Below, one piece after another: positions 16,661 to 25,262 of a DNA stretch of 53,673 nucleotides. Every line of letters starts with the position of its first letter. Within the stretch, counting starts at the first letter, position 1. The position numbers were made by a program, and so were the translations under genes. Location: NCBI GenBank assembly GCA_017937705.1, contig JAGBDC010000002.1:1-53673 (forward strand), given 5' to 3'. The notes below the pieces were generated by a model. That model had not been told where the DNA came from and made no database searches. It saw nothing but the letters and a program-made list of their open reading frames with translations. This stretch comes from Alphaproteobacteria bacterium (GTDB lineage: Bacteria > Pseudomonadota > Alphaproteobacteria > RF32 > CAG-239).

Positions 16661-17497
16661 ATGCAAAAATTCAGTTATCATACACATACTAATTTTTCTG
16701 ATGGTAAAAACAGTGCTGAAGAAATGATACAGCAAGCTGTTGAATTAGGATGGAAAGAGTTGGGAATTAGTGATCATCTGATTGTTCATAAAAATATTGC
16801 GGATAGTTTTTCCTGGTATTCGTGGAAAAAAGAACCCAAAATTTTTCATTTTGACTTTAATAGTATATACGATTCTTTTGCGCGTCATATTGAAGATGTA
16901 AGAAAAATTGCAGATAGATATGATATAAAAGTGAGAATAGGTGCGGAAGTAGATTTTTTTACATATTCAGGATGGTTAGATGAATTTTTGAAATTTAAAG
17001 ATGTAATAGACCTTGATTATTATATATCCGGAAACCACTTTCTTTTTGTTGATGATGAATGTAATAACATTATAGATATAAAAGATGCTGCGCATTTAGA
17101 TATAAAAGAACAAACAAACTGTATAAAAAGACATTTTAAAACCCTAGAAGAAGCTGCTAAATCAAAATTATTTTCTTTTATTGCACACATAGATTATATA
17201 AGAAAAATTCCAATTTGCAGCAGATTTGATTTTCTTGAAGAAAAAAATGCTCTTGTAAAGGTTTTTGCCGAAAATAATGCTGTAACGGAAATAAGCACAA
17301 AGGGGTTAAGAAAAGCTGACGATTTTTACCCAAATAAAGATATAATAAAGCAATTAATGGAGAATAATATAAAATTAGTTATTAGCGATGACGCTCACCG
17401 AATAGCAGAATTAGGATATAATTTTTCTGATGCCGAAAAGGTTTTTACAGACAATAACTATGCAAACAGATGGTTTTTTTCTTCAAAAAATAAGTAA
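16661..17497 (+). CDS. PHP-domain phosphoesterase, histidinol-phosphatase-like (copy 2)
   Basis: 278 aa, tandem paralogue of the preceding gene. Both begin [12 protein letters not shown] with the same bases. The metal-site motifs are again complete: HTH (7-9), GISDHLIVH, GAEVDFF, SGNHFLF, FIAHIDYIRK and ISDDAHR. Outside the motifs the two copies have diverged strongly, so the substrates may differ. No clear terminator follows. rsmG starts 116 bases downstream after an A/T-rich gap without recognisable elements. Confidence 0.8.
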   Translation: MQKFSYHTHTNFSDGKNSAEEMIQQAVELGWKELGISDHLIVHKNIADSFSWYSWKKEPKIFHFDFNSIYDSFARHIEDVRKIADRYDIKVRIGAEVDFFTYSGWLDEFLKFKDVIDLDYYISGNHFLFVDDECNNIIDIKDAAHLDIKEQTNCIKRHFKTLEEAAKSKLFSFIAHIDYIRKIPICSRFDFLEEKNALVKVFAENNAVTEISTKGLRKADDFYPNKDIIKQLMENNIKLVISDDAHRIAELGYNFSDAEKVFTDNNYANRWFFSSKNK

Positions 17498-17613
17498 TTT
17501 GTTGTTTTGATTCAAAATATGTTTTTATCTTTTTGAAAAACAATAAAATTTTATATGTTTATAAGTTTGTTTTTTGTGTTTTAAAATTTATTTTATAAAT
17601 ATATAAATACAGT

Positions 17614-18237
17614 ATGAAAAAAATTTGCGATACATATAATGTTTCACGTGAAACATTTTCTAAATTAGAAATCTACCACAAATCTTTATTAGAGTGGCAG
17701 AATAGGTTTAATTTGGTTAGTAAAAATTCTCTTGATGATGCATGGAATCGTCATTTTATTGATTCTATTCAATTGGTTAGATATATTCCGGAAAATGCAA
17801 ATAGTTTACTTGATATGGGGAGTGGAGCTGGTTTTCCCGGTATGGTGTTAGCTATATTGTTTAGTGATAAAACACCGTATTTAAAAACTACACTGGTTGA
17901 GAGTATAAATAAAAAAACACTGTATTTAAATCACGTAAAAGAAATAACATCGACAAATGTTGAGATAATAAATGGCCGTGTAGAACAAATAAAAAATAGA
18001 AAATTTGATGTTTTAACTTCAAGAGCTATGACTTCTTTGTCTGATTTGTTTGGGTATGCTTATCCTTTATTAAACCCAAAAGGTTTGTGTATATTTCCAA
18101 AAGGAAAAAGTTGGCATGAAGAAGTTGATATAGCAAAAAATAATTGGAATTTCAATTTTAAGGTTTTTGATAGTGAAACATCAGAAGAAGGAAAAATTTT
18201 ATTAATTAATAATCTTGCTTTAAGAGGAAAAAAATAA
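17614..18237 (+). CDS. rsmG: 16S rRNA (guanine527-N7)-methyltransferase RsmG
   Basis: 207 aa SAM-dependent methyltransferase acting on G527 of 16S rRNA (gidB). Motif I is LLDMGSGAGFPG at about residues 65-76, and LTSRAM comes later. The N-terminal NVSRETFSKLEIY is typical of the alphaproteobacterial protein, and its codons contain a perfect parS site. The stop overlaps the parA start by one base (TAATG), so rsmG-parA-parB form one translationally linked unit. Confidence 0.96.
   Translation: MKKICDTYNVSRETFSKLEIYHKSLLEWQNRFNLVSKNSLDDAWNRHFIDSIQLVRYIPENANSLLDMGSGAGFPGMVLAILFSDKTPYLKTTLVESINKKTLYLNHVKEITSTNVEIINGRVEQIKNRKFDVLTSRAMTSLSDLFGYAYPLLNPKGLCIFPKGKSWHEEVDIAKNNWNFNFKVFDSETSEEGKILLINNLALRGKK
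17640..17655. promoter_or_regulatory. parS: parS centromere site (within rsmG)
   Basis: A second exact TGTTTCACGTGAAACA, read in rsmG as Val-Ser-Arg-Glu-Thr at residues 10-14. It is 600 bases upstream of parA and 2.75 kb from the copy in mnmG. Confidence 0.93.
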
Positions 18238-19016
18238 TGCCAAGAATTATAGCTATTGCTAACAGAAAAGGCGGTGTAGGAAAAACCACCACTACGGTAA
18301 ATGTTGCGACAGCGATGGCTGCCGCCGGAAAAAAAGTTTTAGTTATAGATTTAGATCCACAATCTAATGCTTCAACATCTCTTGGGATTGATAAACATGG
18401 CAATATGATTTCTTCGTACGAAGTGATTATAGGCGAAAGAAGTTTGAGTGAGGCTGTTGTTTGGACTGAGATTCCAAATTTTTCGGTTGTTCCAGCATCA
18501 CCCGATTTAGCCGGAGCAGAAGTTGAGCTTATTGATAAAGAGCGTAGAGAATTTGCATTGAAAGATGCATTAAACAAAACAGTTTTAGGGTACGATTATG
18601 TATTAATTGATTGTCCTCCTTCTTTGAGTTTGGTTACAATAAATGCATTGGTTGCGGCAGATGCGGTAATTGTTCCGCTACAATGTGAATATCTAGCACT
18701 TGAGGGAATGACCGATTTAATAGGTAATATAAATTTGATAAAAAAACATTTTAACCCAAAACTCGAACTTCAAGGAGTTGTTTTAACCATGTATGATGGC
18801 AGAAACAATCTTACTCAAATGGTGGAAGAAGATGTTCGTAAATACTTTGGTGACAAAGTTTACAAAACAGTAATTCCAAGAAACGTTCGTGTTTCAGAAG
18901 CTCCGTCACACGGAAAGCCGGTGTTATTGTATGATTTTAAATGTCCGGGCTCGCAAGCATACATTAATCTTGCCGGAGAAGTTTTAAAAAGAGAAAAGGA
19001 ACTTATAGCATGTTAG
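18237..19016 (+). CDS. parA: Chromosome partitioning ATPase ParA
   Basis: 259 aa deviant-Walker P-loop ATPase that moves ParB-parS complexes to segregate replicated origins. The KGGVGKTTTT motif at residues 11-20 includes the signature Lys. LVIDLDPQSNASTSLG and YVLIDCPPS (Walker B region) follow. It starts on the rsmG stop (TAATG) and overlaps parB by 7 bases. It is a chromosomal rather than plasmid ParA, judging from its place beside rsmG and mnmG and the short N-terminus without an HTH. Confidence 0.97.
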   Translation: MPRIIAIANRKGGVGKTTTTVNVATAMAAAGKKVLVIDLDPQSNASTSLGIDKHGNMISSYEVIIGERSLSEAVVWTEIPNFSVVPASPDLAGAEVELIDKERREFALKDALNKTVLGYDYVLIDCPPSLSLVTINALVAADAVIVPLQCEYLALEGMTDLIGNINLIKKHFNPKLELQGVVLTMYDGRNNLTQMVEEDVRKYFGDKVYKTVIPRNVRVSEAPSHGKPVLLYDFKCPGSQAYINLAGEVLKREKELIAC

Positions 19017-19894
19017 ATAACAATAAAAGAAAAAGTTTAGGAAGAGGATTAGGTGCCTTATTGGGAGATGATGGCTCTGTTTTAAGAGAAACAACAGAAT
19101 TAAGAGTAGAAAATAAAAATAGCGGCGCTGAAAAAATCTCTATTGATATGTTATATGCGAGCCAATTTCAACCACGTTTAGATTTTGACGAAGAAGCTCT
19201 GGAGGCATTATCGGTATCAATAAAAGAGAAAGGTGTTTTGCAACCATTATTGGTACGACGTAATAACGATGGAAAATATGAAATCATCGCCGGTGAAAGA
19301 CGGTTTAGAGCTGCTAAAAAAGCCGGATTGACAGAGGTGCCCGTAATAATAAAAGAAATGGACGATAAAGAAGTTCTTGAAGTTGCTTTGGTTGAAAATT
19401 TACTGCGAGAAAATTTGTCTGCAATAGAAGAAGCTGAGGGATTACAAAGACTAATTAATGAATTTTCACATACACAAGAAGCTTTGTCTGAAATAATAGG
19501 AAAATCGAGAAGCTATATAGCGAATACTCTTCGTTTATTGGTTTTACCTTTGGAAATTCAACAAATGGTACGCAACGGAACTGTTACTGCCGGTCATGTA
19601 AGACCTCTAATCGGTCTCGAAAACTCCGTAGAGTTAGCTAAAAAAATAGTTGAAAAAGGTCTTAATGTTCGGCAAGTGGAAGCTTTAGTTAAAAATAGTA
19701 AAAAAACTCCCGAAAAAGCAATAAAACCAAATGACGATATTCTTGATATTGAAAAAAATATAAATAAAAAACTTGGCTTAAAAATAAAAATATCAACATC
19801 TAAAAATGGTGGCGGAAAAGTTGTACTAAATTATTCTAATCTTGCACAACTTGATAAGATAATTGACATTTTAAGTCAAAGTAATACACTTTAA
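19010..19894 (+). CDS. parB: Chromosome partitioning protein ParB (CTP-dependent parS-binding clamp)
   Basis: 294 aa. A short N-terminal tail with KSLGRGLGALLGDD is typical of chromosomal ParB. The CTP-binding ParB/Srx domain has LQPLLVRR and the GERRFRAAKKAG box (95-106). An HTH domain follows (ALSEIIGKSRSYIANTLRL), and the C-terminal dimerisation segment is preceded by a Lys-rich linker. It overlaps parA by 7 bases. Its two parS targets lie upstream, in mnmG and rsmG. Confidence 0.97.
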   Translation: MLDNNKRKSLGRGLGALLGDDGSVLRETTELRVENKNSGAEKISIDMLYASQFQPRLDFDEEALEALSVSIKEKGVLQPLLVRRNNDGKYEIIAGERRFRAAKKAGLTEVPVIIKEMDDKEVLEVALVENLLRENLSAIEEAEGLQRLINEFSHTQEALSEIIGKSRSYIANTLRLLVLPLEIQQMVRNGTVTAGHVRPLIGLENSVELAKKIVEKGLNVRQVEALVKNSKKTPEKAIKPNDDILDIEKNINKKLGLKIKISTSKNGGGKVVLNYSNLAQLDKIIDILSQSNTL

Positions 19895-19933
19895 CAAAAT
19901 ATATAAATAACATAGTAGAATAAAGGAAAAATA

Positions 19934-20164
19934 ATGACTATTTTAGAAAAAATGATTGCAAACTGCAAAGAAGCCGGATTTGAAGCAACTGAAAATATTG
20001 AAAAAATCGCTCGTGCAAAAAATATGATGTTTGGCGAAAACGAATGGCACAGATGCCCTTGTGACGGTAATAATGACAACCGTTACTGCATATCTGAACT
20101 TTGCAGAAGCGATATTGAAAGAGATGGAATCTGTCACTGTCGTTGTTACAAAAAAGCAAAATAA
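19934..20164 (+). CDS. Ferredoxin-thioredoxin reductase catalytic-chain-like iron-sulfur protein
   Basis: 76 aa. Cysteines at 41, 43 (CPC), 52, 57, 67, 69 (CHC) and 71 have the order CPC...C...C...CHC of the FTR catalytic (beta) subunit, which holds a [4Fe-4S] cluster next to a redox-active disulfide. The RYCISELCRSDIERDG stretch fits bacterial and archaeal FTR-like proteins. No variable subunit, ferredoxin or thioredoxin gene is adjacent, so its electron donor and target are open. An AAAGGA lies 7 bases before the ATG. It is encoded alone downstream of parB. Confidence 0.75.
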   Translation: MTILEKMIANCKEAGFEATENIEKIARAKNMMFGENEWHRCPCDGNNDNRYCISELCRSDIERDGICHCRCYKKAK

Positions 20165-20228
20165 AGTAATAATATATTTACTGTCTTAAGACTAATATAT
20201 CTAAAATAAATATGGAAGGATTAGTCCC

Positions 20229-21374
20229 ATGATGTTCTTGAAAAAACTTTTTCTTGGTTTGGCTGCAATAACTTTAATTTTTGTTGGTGGAAGCGGAACA
20301 CAGAGTACAAGTGTTTTGATGCAGGGAGGCGGTTTAGTCGGTCTTATCTTAGGATTAGTTGTTTTATACATTTTTGGAAAACTTGTATGGAGAGCTATGG
20401 GATGTCTGCCTTCTTTGTTGATAATTGTTGGTATAGTAGGTTTTATACTTTATGCAATAGGAGCTTTTGATGGCGGAGTGCAAAATGTCATACCTAATTT
20501 ACAAAAATTCATTGGAGCAGGAAAAACTCAAACAGGAATGATGAATGAAAATCCAAGAGCCCTTCAGCTTGAAAATGCGCCTAGCACACCTGTTTTAGGT
20601 GAAAACTTCAGTGATATTAAACTATCTGAAATAAACATTGAGCCGCAACAAGTACCTGTACCTATCATGAATAAAGAGATTATCCCCGAACCGGCTAATA
20701 TAGGTGAAGCTCCACAAGAATCAACTGCGCAACAACAAGTTATGCAACCGCAACAGCAAGTACCGATAGCACCACAACAAGCTCCGATTAGAGAGCCGGA
20801 AAGAGAAAGTGGTGGTGTAATGGGGTTTGTTAATAGTCTTTTAGGTGGAGGAAATAATTCTCAACCGGTATCACAACCTCAAAATTTTAATCCCAGCGAT
20901 TATCCGGCTGTATATGGTTCTGTTCAGGTTATTAACGGTGATACCTTAAATATGAGGAACCACTTCATAAGACTTTACGGTATAGATGCACCGGAAAAAA
21001 ATCAAACTTGCGCAAATGCTCAAGGACGTTCTTATGCTTGCGGAAGAGAGGCTGCTCGTTGGTTACAAGGCTGGATTCAAGACGGGGAATTGGAATGTCA
21101 TGTGTTAAAACAAGATTCAAAAGGTAATGTTGTTGCAACTTGTGCTTATGGACAATATGATTTAGGTGCAGCACTTGTATCTGCCGGATGGGCAGTATCC
21201 TTGCCGAATAATTCAATTTATCGTCCTTATGAAATTCAGGCACAAGAAGCTCGTAGAGGTATGTGGCAAGGACAGTTTTATAAACCATGGGATTGGCGAG
21301 AGATTCAATCTAAAAAACCTAAAATTAAAATAATAAAACCAAAAACCAAAAAGCGTTTATGGGATTATATGTAG
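20229..21374 (+). CDS. Membrane-anchored staphylococcal-nuclease-fold (TNase-like) protein
   Basis: 381 aa. The N-terminal ~85 residues hold three hydrophobic segments. A linker rich in Gln and Pro (~110-215) leads to a C-terminal SNase domain (~226-360). IRLYGIDAPE keeps the equivalents of catalytic Arg35, Asp40 and Glu43 (here Arg248, Asp253, Glu256). At the Arg87 position the usual YGR is KGN (Asn300), so nuclease activity is doubtful. Paired cysteines (Cys261, Cys271 and others) suggest an extracytoplasmic domain. tsaE starts 7 bases after the stop. Confidence 0.8.
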   Translation: MMFLKKLFLGLAAITLIFVGGSGTQSTSVLMQGGGLVGLILGLVVLYIFGKLVWRAMGCLPSLLIIVGIVGFILYAIGAFDGGVQNVIPNLQKFIGAGKTQTGMMNENPRALQLENAPSTPVLGENFSDIKLSEINIEPQQVPVPIMNKEIIPEPANIGEAPQESTAQQQVMQPQQQVPIAPQQAPIREPERESGGVMGFVNSLLGGGNNSQPVSQPQNFNPSDYPAVYGSVQVINGDTLNMRNHFIRLYGIDAPEKNQTCANAQGRSYACGREAARWLQGWIQDGELECHVLKQDSKGNVVATCAYGQYDLGAALVSAGWAVSLPNNSIYRPYEIQAQEARRGMWQGQFYKPWDWREIQSKKPKIKIIKPKTKKRLWDYM

Positions 21375-21381
21375 GATAAAA

Positions 21382-21831
21382 ATGGAATTTATCTGTAACA
21401 CAGAAGAAGATACCATAAAATTAGGGCAAAAATTATCGTCTATTGCTCAAAAAGGCGATGTTTTTGCTCTTTTTGGTACTCTTGGTATGGGGAAAAGCGT
21501 TTTATCGCGAGCTTTTGTGAAAAATTTAACATCTGCCGATGAAGTTCCAAGCCCGACTTTTACATTAGTTCAAATATACGAAGCAGAATACTTTGATATA
21601 TACCATTTTGATTTATACAGACTTAAATCTCCTGAAGAAATTTTTGAAATAGGTATGGAAGAGGCCTTGTATGATGGTGTTTGTTTGATTGAATGGCCTG
21701 AAAAAATGCAAGGTTATTTGCCTAAAAATATTTTTAAATTAGAAATAATTCCATACGGGCAAGGCAGAAAGATAAAAATAGAAACGCCGGATGTTGATAA
21801 AAATTTAAGGTTACAAAAGATAAATGACTGA
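21382..21831 (+). CDS. tsaE: tRNA threonylcarbamoyladenosine biosynthesis ATPase TsaE
   Basis: 149 aa P-loop ATPase required to regenerate the TsaD-TsaB complex in t6A synthesis. Walker A is GTLGMGKSV near residue 35. The family signature SPTFTLVQIYE and the Walker-B-like YHFDLYRL follow, as does LIEWPEK. An AGGA precedes the ATG. It overlaps the hprK-like gene by 8 bases. tsaD is also in this window, far upstream on the other strand. Confidence 0.94.
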   Translation: MEFICNTEEDTIKLGQKLSSIAQKGDVFALFGTLGMGKSVLSRAFVKNLTSADEVPSPTFTLVQIYEAEYFDIYHFDLYRLKSPEEIFEIGMEEALYDGVCLIEWPEKMQGYLPKNIFKLEIIPYGQGRKIKIETPDVDKNLRLQKIND

Positions 21832-22261
21832 AAATATTTATGCAACGACAGTTGCTATTGAAGATAAAGGAGTTTTGATTATAGGTAAATCGGGTGCCGG
21901 AAAATCCGATTTAGCATTACGTTTGATTATGAATAAAAATGCGACTTTAATTGCAGATGATAGGACGGATATTGAAAATATTGATGAAAAAATAATATGC
22001 TCATGTCCTAAAAATATACAAGGAAAGCTTGAAGTTAGAGGTATAGGTATTATTGATTTTCCTTTTTTGTCCTCAGTAGAATTGAAATTAGTTGTTCAAT
22101 TAGTGTCTGATTATACGGAAATAGAAAGACTTCCCTTACCTGAATATAAAGATATTTTAGGAGTAAAAATACCACTGATAAAAATTCATCCTTTTTCGTT
22201 ATCAGCGGTAGAAAAAGTAGTTTTATCTTGTTGTAAAAATAATCAATTACTTGCAAATTAA
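21824..22261 (+). CDS. HPr kinase/phosphorylase-like protein, short alphaproteobacterial form
   Basis: 145 aa, corresponding to only the C-terminal catalytic domain of HprK. Walker A is GKSGAGKSDLALRL, followed by LIADDRT and the capping-region motif LEVRGIGIIDF. In alphaproteobacteria this short kinase phosphorylates Ser46 of HPr and normally sits with ptsH and an EIIA(Man) gene. No such gene is present in this window. The overlap with tsaE suggests co-transcription. Whether it acts on HPr in this organism is unknown. Confidence 0.8.
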   Translation: MTENIYATTVAIEDKGVLIIGKSGAGKSDLALRLIMNKNATLIADDRTDIENIDEKIICSCPKNIQGKLEVRGIGIIDFPFLSSVELKLVVQLVSDYTEIERLPLPEYKDILGVKIPLIKIHPFSLSAVEKVVLSCCKNNQLLAN

Positions 22262-22306
22262 TGAGCCTTACTTTATTATTTGAACATATTTTATAAGGAA
22301 GAATAG

Positions 22307-23095
22307 ATGTTTAAATATATAGAAAAATTTTTGCGAGGATTGGGAAAACCTTTAATTAGCTTTGTTTCTCGTTTAGGAAAACTAACAATTTTTATCGGTA
22401 GAACACTATATAACTGCGTGACTCCGCCTTTCTATTTTAAGTTATTGGTTAAACAAATGATAGATATTGGCTTTTATTCTCTGCCGGTTGTTGCACTAAC
22501 AACAGTTTTTGCAGGTATGGTTATAGCTCTTCAAACAAATGCCGGTTTTTCCAGTTATGGTGCAGAAAGTGCGGTTGCTCAAGTTGTTTTAATAGCGGTG
22601 ACCAGAGAGTTAGCTCCGGTTTTTTCCGGTTTAATGGTTGCCGGAAGAATAGGTGCAGCAATGGCTGCCGAATTAGGTACAATGCGGGTTACCGAACAAA
22701 TTGATGCCTTATCGACACTTTCTACAAACCCTTTTAAATATTTGGTTACTCCTCGTATGTTGGCAGCAATTTTAGTACTTCCTTTATTGGTTTTAATCGG
22801 AGATATAATAGGGATTCTAGGCGGATACACCGTAGCAATTTATCAACTTGAATATAATGCTGCAAACTACATAAATACCACTATAAATGAATTACAAATG
22901 ATAGACATTTATACCGGTATAATAAAAGGAGCAGTTTTTGGTGCAATTATTGCTTTAATGGGGTGTTATAACGGATATGAATCAAAAGGAGGTGCCCAAG
23001 GGGTTGGAAATGCAACAACTAACGCAGTAGTTTCTTCTTCTATTTTGATATTGATATGCAATTATATCATAACCGGAATGATTTTTACTAAATAA
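22307..23095 (+). CDS. mlaE: MlaE-family ABC transporter permease (phospholipid/outer-membrane lipid asymmetry)
   Basis: 262 aa. The MlaE permease domain has about five to six membrane segments. It includes the conserved TRELAPVFSGLMVAGRIGAA, which extends over the cytoplasmic coupling helix, and MRVTEQIDALSTL. It pairs with the MlaF-like ATPase encoded 10 bases downstream. Such systems move phospholipids between the inner and outer membranes. The substrate-binding MlaD (MCE) subunit usually encoded next to them is absent here and must be elsewhere if it exists. Confidence 0.92.
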   Translation: MFKYIEKFLRGLGKPLISFVSRLGKLTIFIGRTLYNCVTPPFYFKLLVKQMIDIGFYSLPVVALTTVFAGMVIALQTNAGFSSYGAESAVAQVVLIAVTRELAPVFSGLMVAGRIGAAMAAELGTMRVTEQIDALSTLSTNPFKYLVTPRMLAAILVLPLLVLIGDIIGILGGYTVAIYQLEYNAANYINTTINELQMIDIYTGIIKGAVFGAIIALMGCYNGYESKGGAQGVGNATTNAVVSSSILILICNYIITGMIFTK

Positions 23096-23105
23096 GGAAC
23101 TTAAA

Positions 23106-23867
23106 ATGAAAGCAAAAATATCGGTTAAAAATTTACATAAATCATTCGGACATAAAGTTGTTCTCGATGGTGTTGATATAGATATTGCAGAAGGAGAATC
23201 TTTAGTTGTAATTGGAGGTTCAGGAACAGGTAAATCTGTTTTGATAAAATGTATTCAAGGCATAATAACACCTGATGAAGGTTCTATAAGAATCAACGGA
23301 AAAGAGTCTGTCGGGGTAAAGAAAAAAGATGCGGAAGAATTATATTCCAAGATGGGAATGCTTTTTCAGGGTGGAGCCTTATTCGACAGTTTAACCGTAT
23401 GGGAAAATGTAGCATTTGGTCTTATTGAAAACAAAAAAATGTCTCGTAAACAAGCCAAACAAGAAGCCATAAAATATTTACGACAGGTAGGATTAAGTGA
23501 AGATGTAGCAGATTTATCTCCATCCGAATTATCCGGTGGTATGCAAAAAAGAGTAGGGCTTGCCAGAGCGATTGCTACAAATCCCGAAATCATCTTTTTT
23601 GATGAACCTACTACCGGACTTGATCCGATAATGGCAGACGTTATTAATGATTTAATTATAAATTCGGTAAAAAAAATTGGAGCAAGCGCTCTGACTATTA
23701 CGCACGATATGGCTTCTGCACGTAAAATTGCCGATAGAATAGCAATGCTGTACAAAGGAAAAATAGTGTGGCAAGGTTCAGTTAAAGAACTTGATACAAC
23801 AGATAATCCTTATGTAAGACAATTTGTACAAGGTTCATCACAAGGACCTATAAAAGTTGAGATATAA
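23106..23867 (+). CDS. mlaF: MlaF-like ABC transporter ATP-binding protein
   Basis: 253 aa ABC ATPase. Walker A is GGSGTGKSVLIK (near residue 38), the Q-loop is MLFQGGALFDSL, the ABC signature is LSGGMQKRVGLARAIA, Walker B is IIFFDEPTTGLDP, and the switch His is in THDMASARK. The LFQGGALFDSLTVWENVAFG stretch is characteristic of MlaF. It provides energy for the MlaE permease just upstream. radA follows 11 bases later without a visible terminator. Confidence 0.93.
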   Translation: MKAKISVKNLHKSFGHKVVLDGVDIDIAEGESLVVIGGSGTGKSVLIKCIQGIITPDEGSIRINGKESVGVKKKDAEELYSKMGMLFQGGALFDSLTVWENVAFGLIENKKMSRKQAKQEAIKYLRQVGLSEDVADLSPSELSGGMQKRVGLARAIATNPEIIFFDEPTTGLDPIMADVINDLIINSVKKIGASALTITHDMASARKIADRIAMLYKGKIVWQGSVKELDTTDNPYVRQFVQGSSQGPIKVEI

Positions 23868-23878
23868 CGGAGGCTGAA

Positions 23879-25252
23879 ATGGCTAAAAAAACTCTAATTC
23901 AGTATGTTTGCCAAAATTGTGGTTCAATATATCCGAAATGGCAAGGAAAATGCGATTCTTGCGGAGAGTGGAATACAATAATAGAAGAACAAACTGGAGG
24001 AGAGGGGTTTTCAAATTTTAACCCGAAAAACAAGGGTAAAATGATAGATTTTGTGTCATTAAGCGGAAGTTCTCAGTTAATTGAACGTATAGGCACAAAA
24101 ATAAAAGAATTAGATAGAGTAAGCGGTGGTGGATTAGTCCCCGGATCGGTTATATTGGTAGGAGGAGATCCCGGAATAGGAAAATCCACGTTATTGTTAC
24201 AAACTTGTGCAAGTATATCAAATATTGAGAGTAAACCCGAATGTTACTATATTTCCGGAGAAGAAGCTCTCGATCAAGTTCGTATCAGAGCTAAAAGATT
24301 AGGATTAGAACAATCTCCGGTTAACCTTGCTTCGGCAACAGATGTTAGAGATATAGTTGCCACACTGGAAAAAACTAATGCAAAAGTCGTCGTAATCGAT
24401 TCTATACAGACCATGTATTTGGAAGAAGCAGAATCAACACCGGGAAGTGTTTCTCAAGTTCGTGCTTGTGCTTATGAGCTTATAAAGTTGGCAAAAAAGA
24501 AGGGATTTGTATTATTTTTGGTCGGGCATGTAACTAAACAAGGTTCAATTGCAGGACCCAGAGTTTTAGAACACATGGTTGATACGGTTTTGTATTTTGA
24601 AGGAGAAAGAGGCCATCAGTTCCGTATTTTACGAGCAGTTAAAAATCGTTACGGAGCAACCGATGAAATAGGCGTTTTTGAAATGCAAGATAAAGGATTG
24701 GTAGAAGTTGAAAATCCGTCAGCTTTGTTTTTAGCCGAAAGACAAGGAAATATATCCGGTTCTTGTGTTTTTGCCGGAATAGAGGGTTCAAGGCCGGTGT
24801 TAGTAGAAATTCAAGCATTAGTTAGTCAAACAGGTTATGCAAGTCCTAAAAGAGCCGTGGTCGGCTGGGATTCCGGTCGACTATCGATGGTTTTAGCCGT
24901 GCTTGAGGCTAGAGGAGGGCTAAATTTAAGCAGTCAAGATGTTTATCTCAATATTGCCGGAGGATTAAAAATATCTGAGCCGGCGGCAGATTTAGCTGTT
25001 GCTATGGCAATAATTTCATCATTAACAAATCATCCTCTTCCGGCCGATATGGTTATATTTGGAGAAATAGGCTTGTCCGGAGAGATAAGAGCTGTAAGCC
25101 AGCCTAATTTACGTCTTAAAGAAGCTCATAAATTAGGTTTCAAAAGCGCTATTGTTCCGGCGCAATATAAAAAAGATAAAAAACTATCATCATCAAACAT
25201 ATCTTTACACGAGATAGGAAATGTTCAAAAATTAATAAACTGGTTTAATTAA
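23879..25252 (+). CDS. radA: DNA repair protein RadA
   Basis: RecA-like branch-migration factor in recombinational repair. 457 aa. The N-terminal zinc finger has Cys11, 14, 25 and 28. The Walker A GGDPGIGKST is near residue 100. The RadA-specific KNRYG motif is in AVKNRYGATDEIG. A C-terminal Lon-protease-like domain without catalytic Ser follows (~290-457). A GGAGG lies before the ATG. cvpA follows 10 bases downstream, an order common in alphaproteobacteria. Confidence 0.97.
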   Translation: MAKKTLIQYVCQNCGSIYPKWQGKCDSCGEWNTIIEEQTGGEGFSNFNPKNKGKMIDFVSLSGSSQLIERIGTKIKELDRVSGGGLVPGSVILVGGDPGIGKSTLLLQTCASISNIESKPECYYISGEEALDQVRIRAKRLGLEQSPVNLASATDVRDIVATLEKTNAKVVVIDSIQTMYLEEAESTPGSVSQVRACAYELIKLAKKKGFVLFLVGHVTKQGSIAGPRVLEHMVDTVLYFEGERGHQFRILRAVKNRYGATDEIGVFEMQDKGLVEVENPSALFLAERQGNISGSCVFAGIEGSRPVLVEIQALVSQTGYASPKRAVVGWDSGRLSMVLAVLEARGGLNLSSQDVYLNIAGGLKISEPAADLAVAMAIISSLTNHPLPADMVIFGEIGLSGEIRAVSQPNLRLKEAHKLGFKSAIVPAQYKKDKKLSSSNISLHEIGNVQKLINWFN

Positions 25253-25262
25253 GGGAAAAATA

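Noticed and set aside
18206..18577. 123-codon minus-strand frame at the rsmG-parA junction
   Set aside because: Antisense to rsmG/parA coding sequence, whose proteins are unmistakable.
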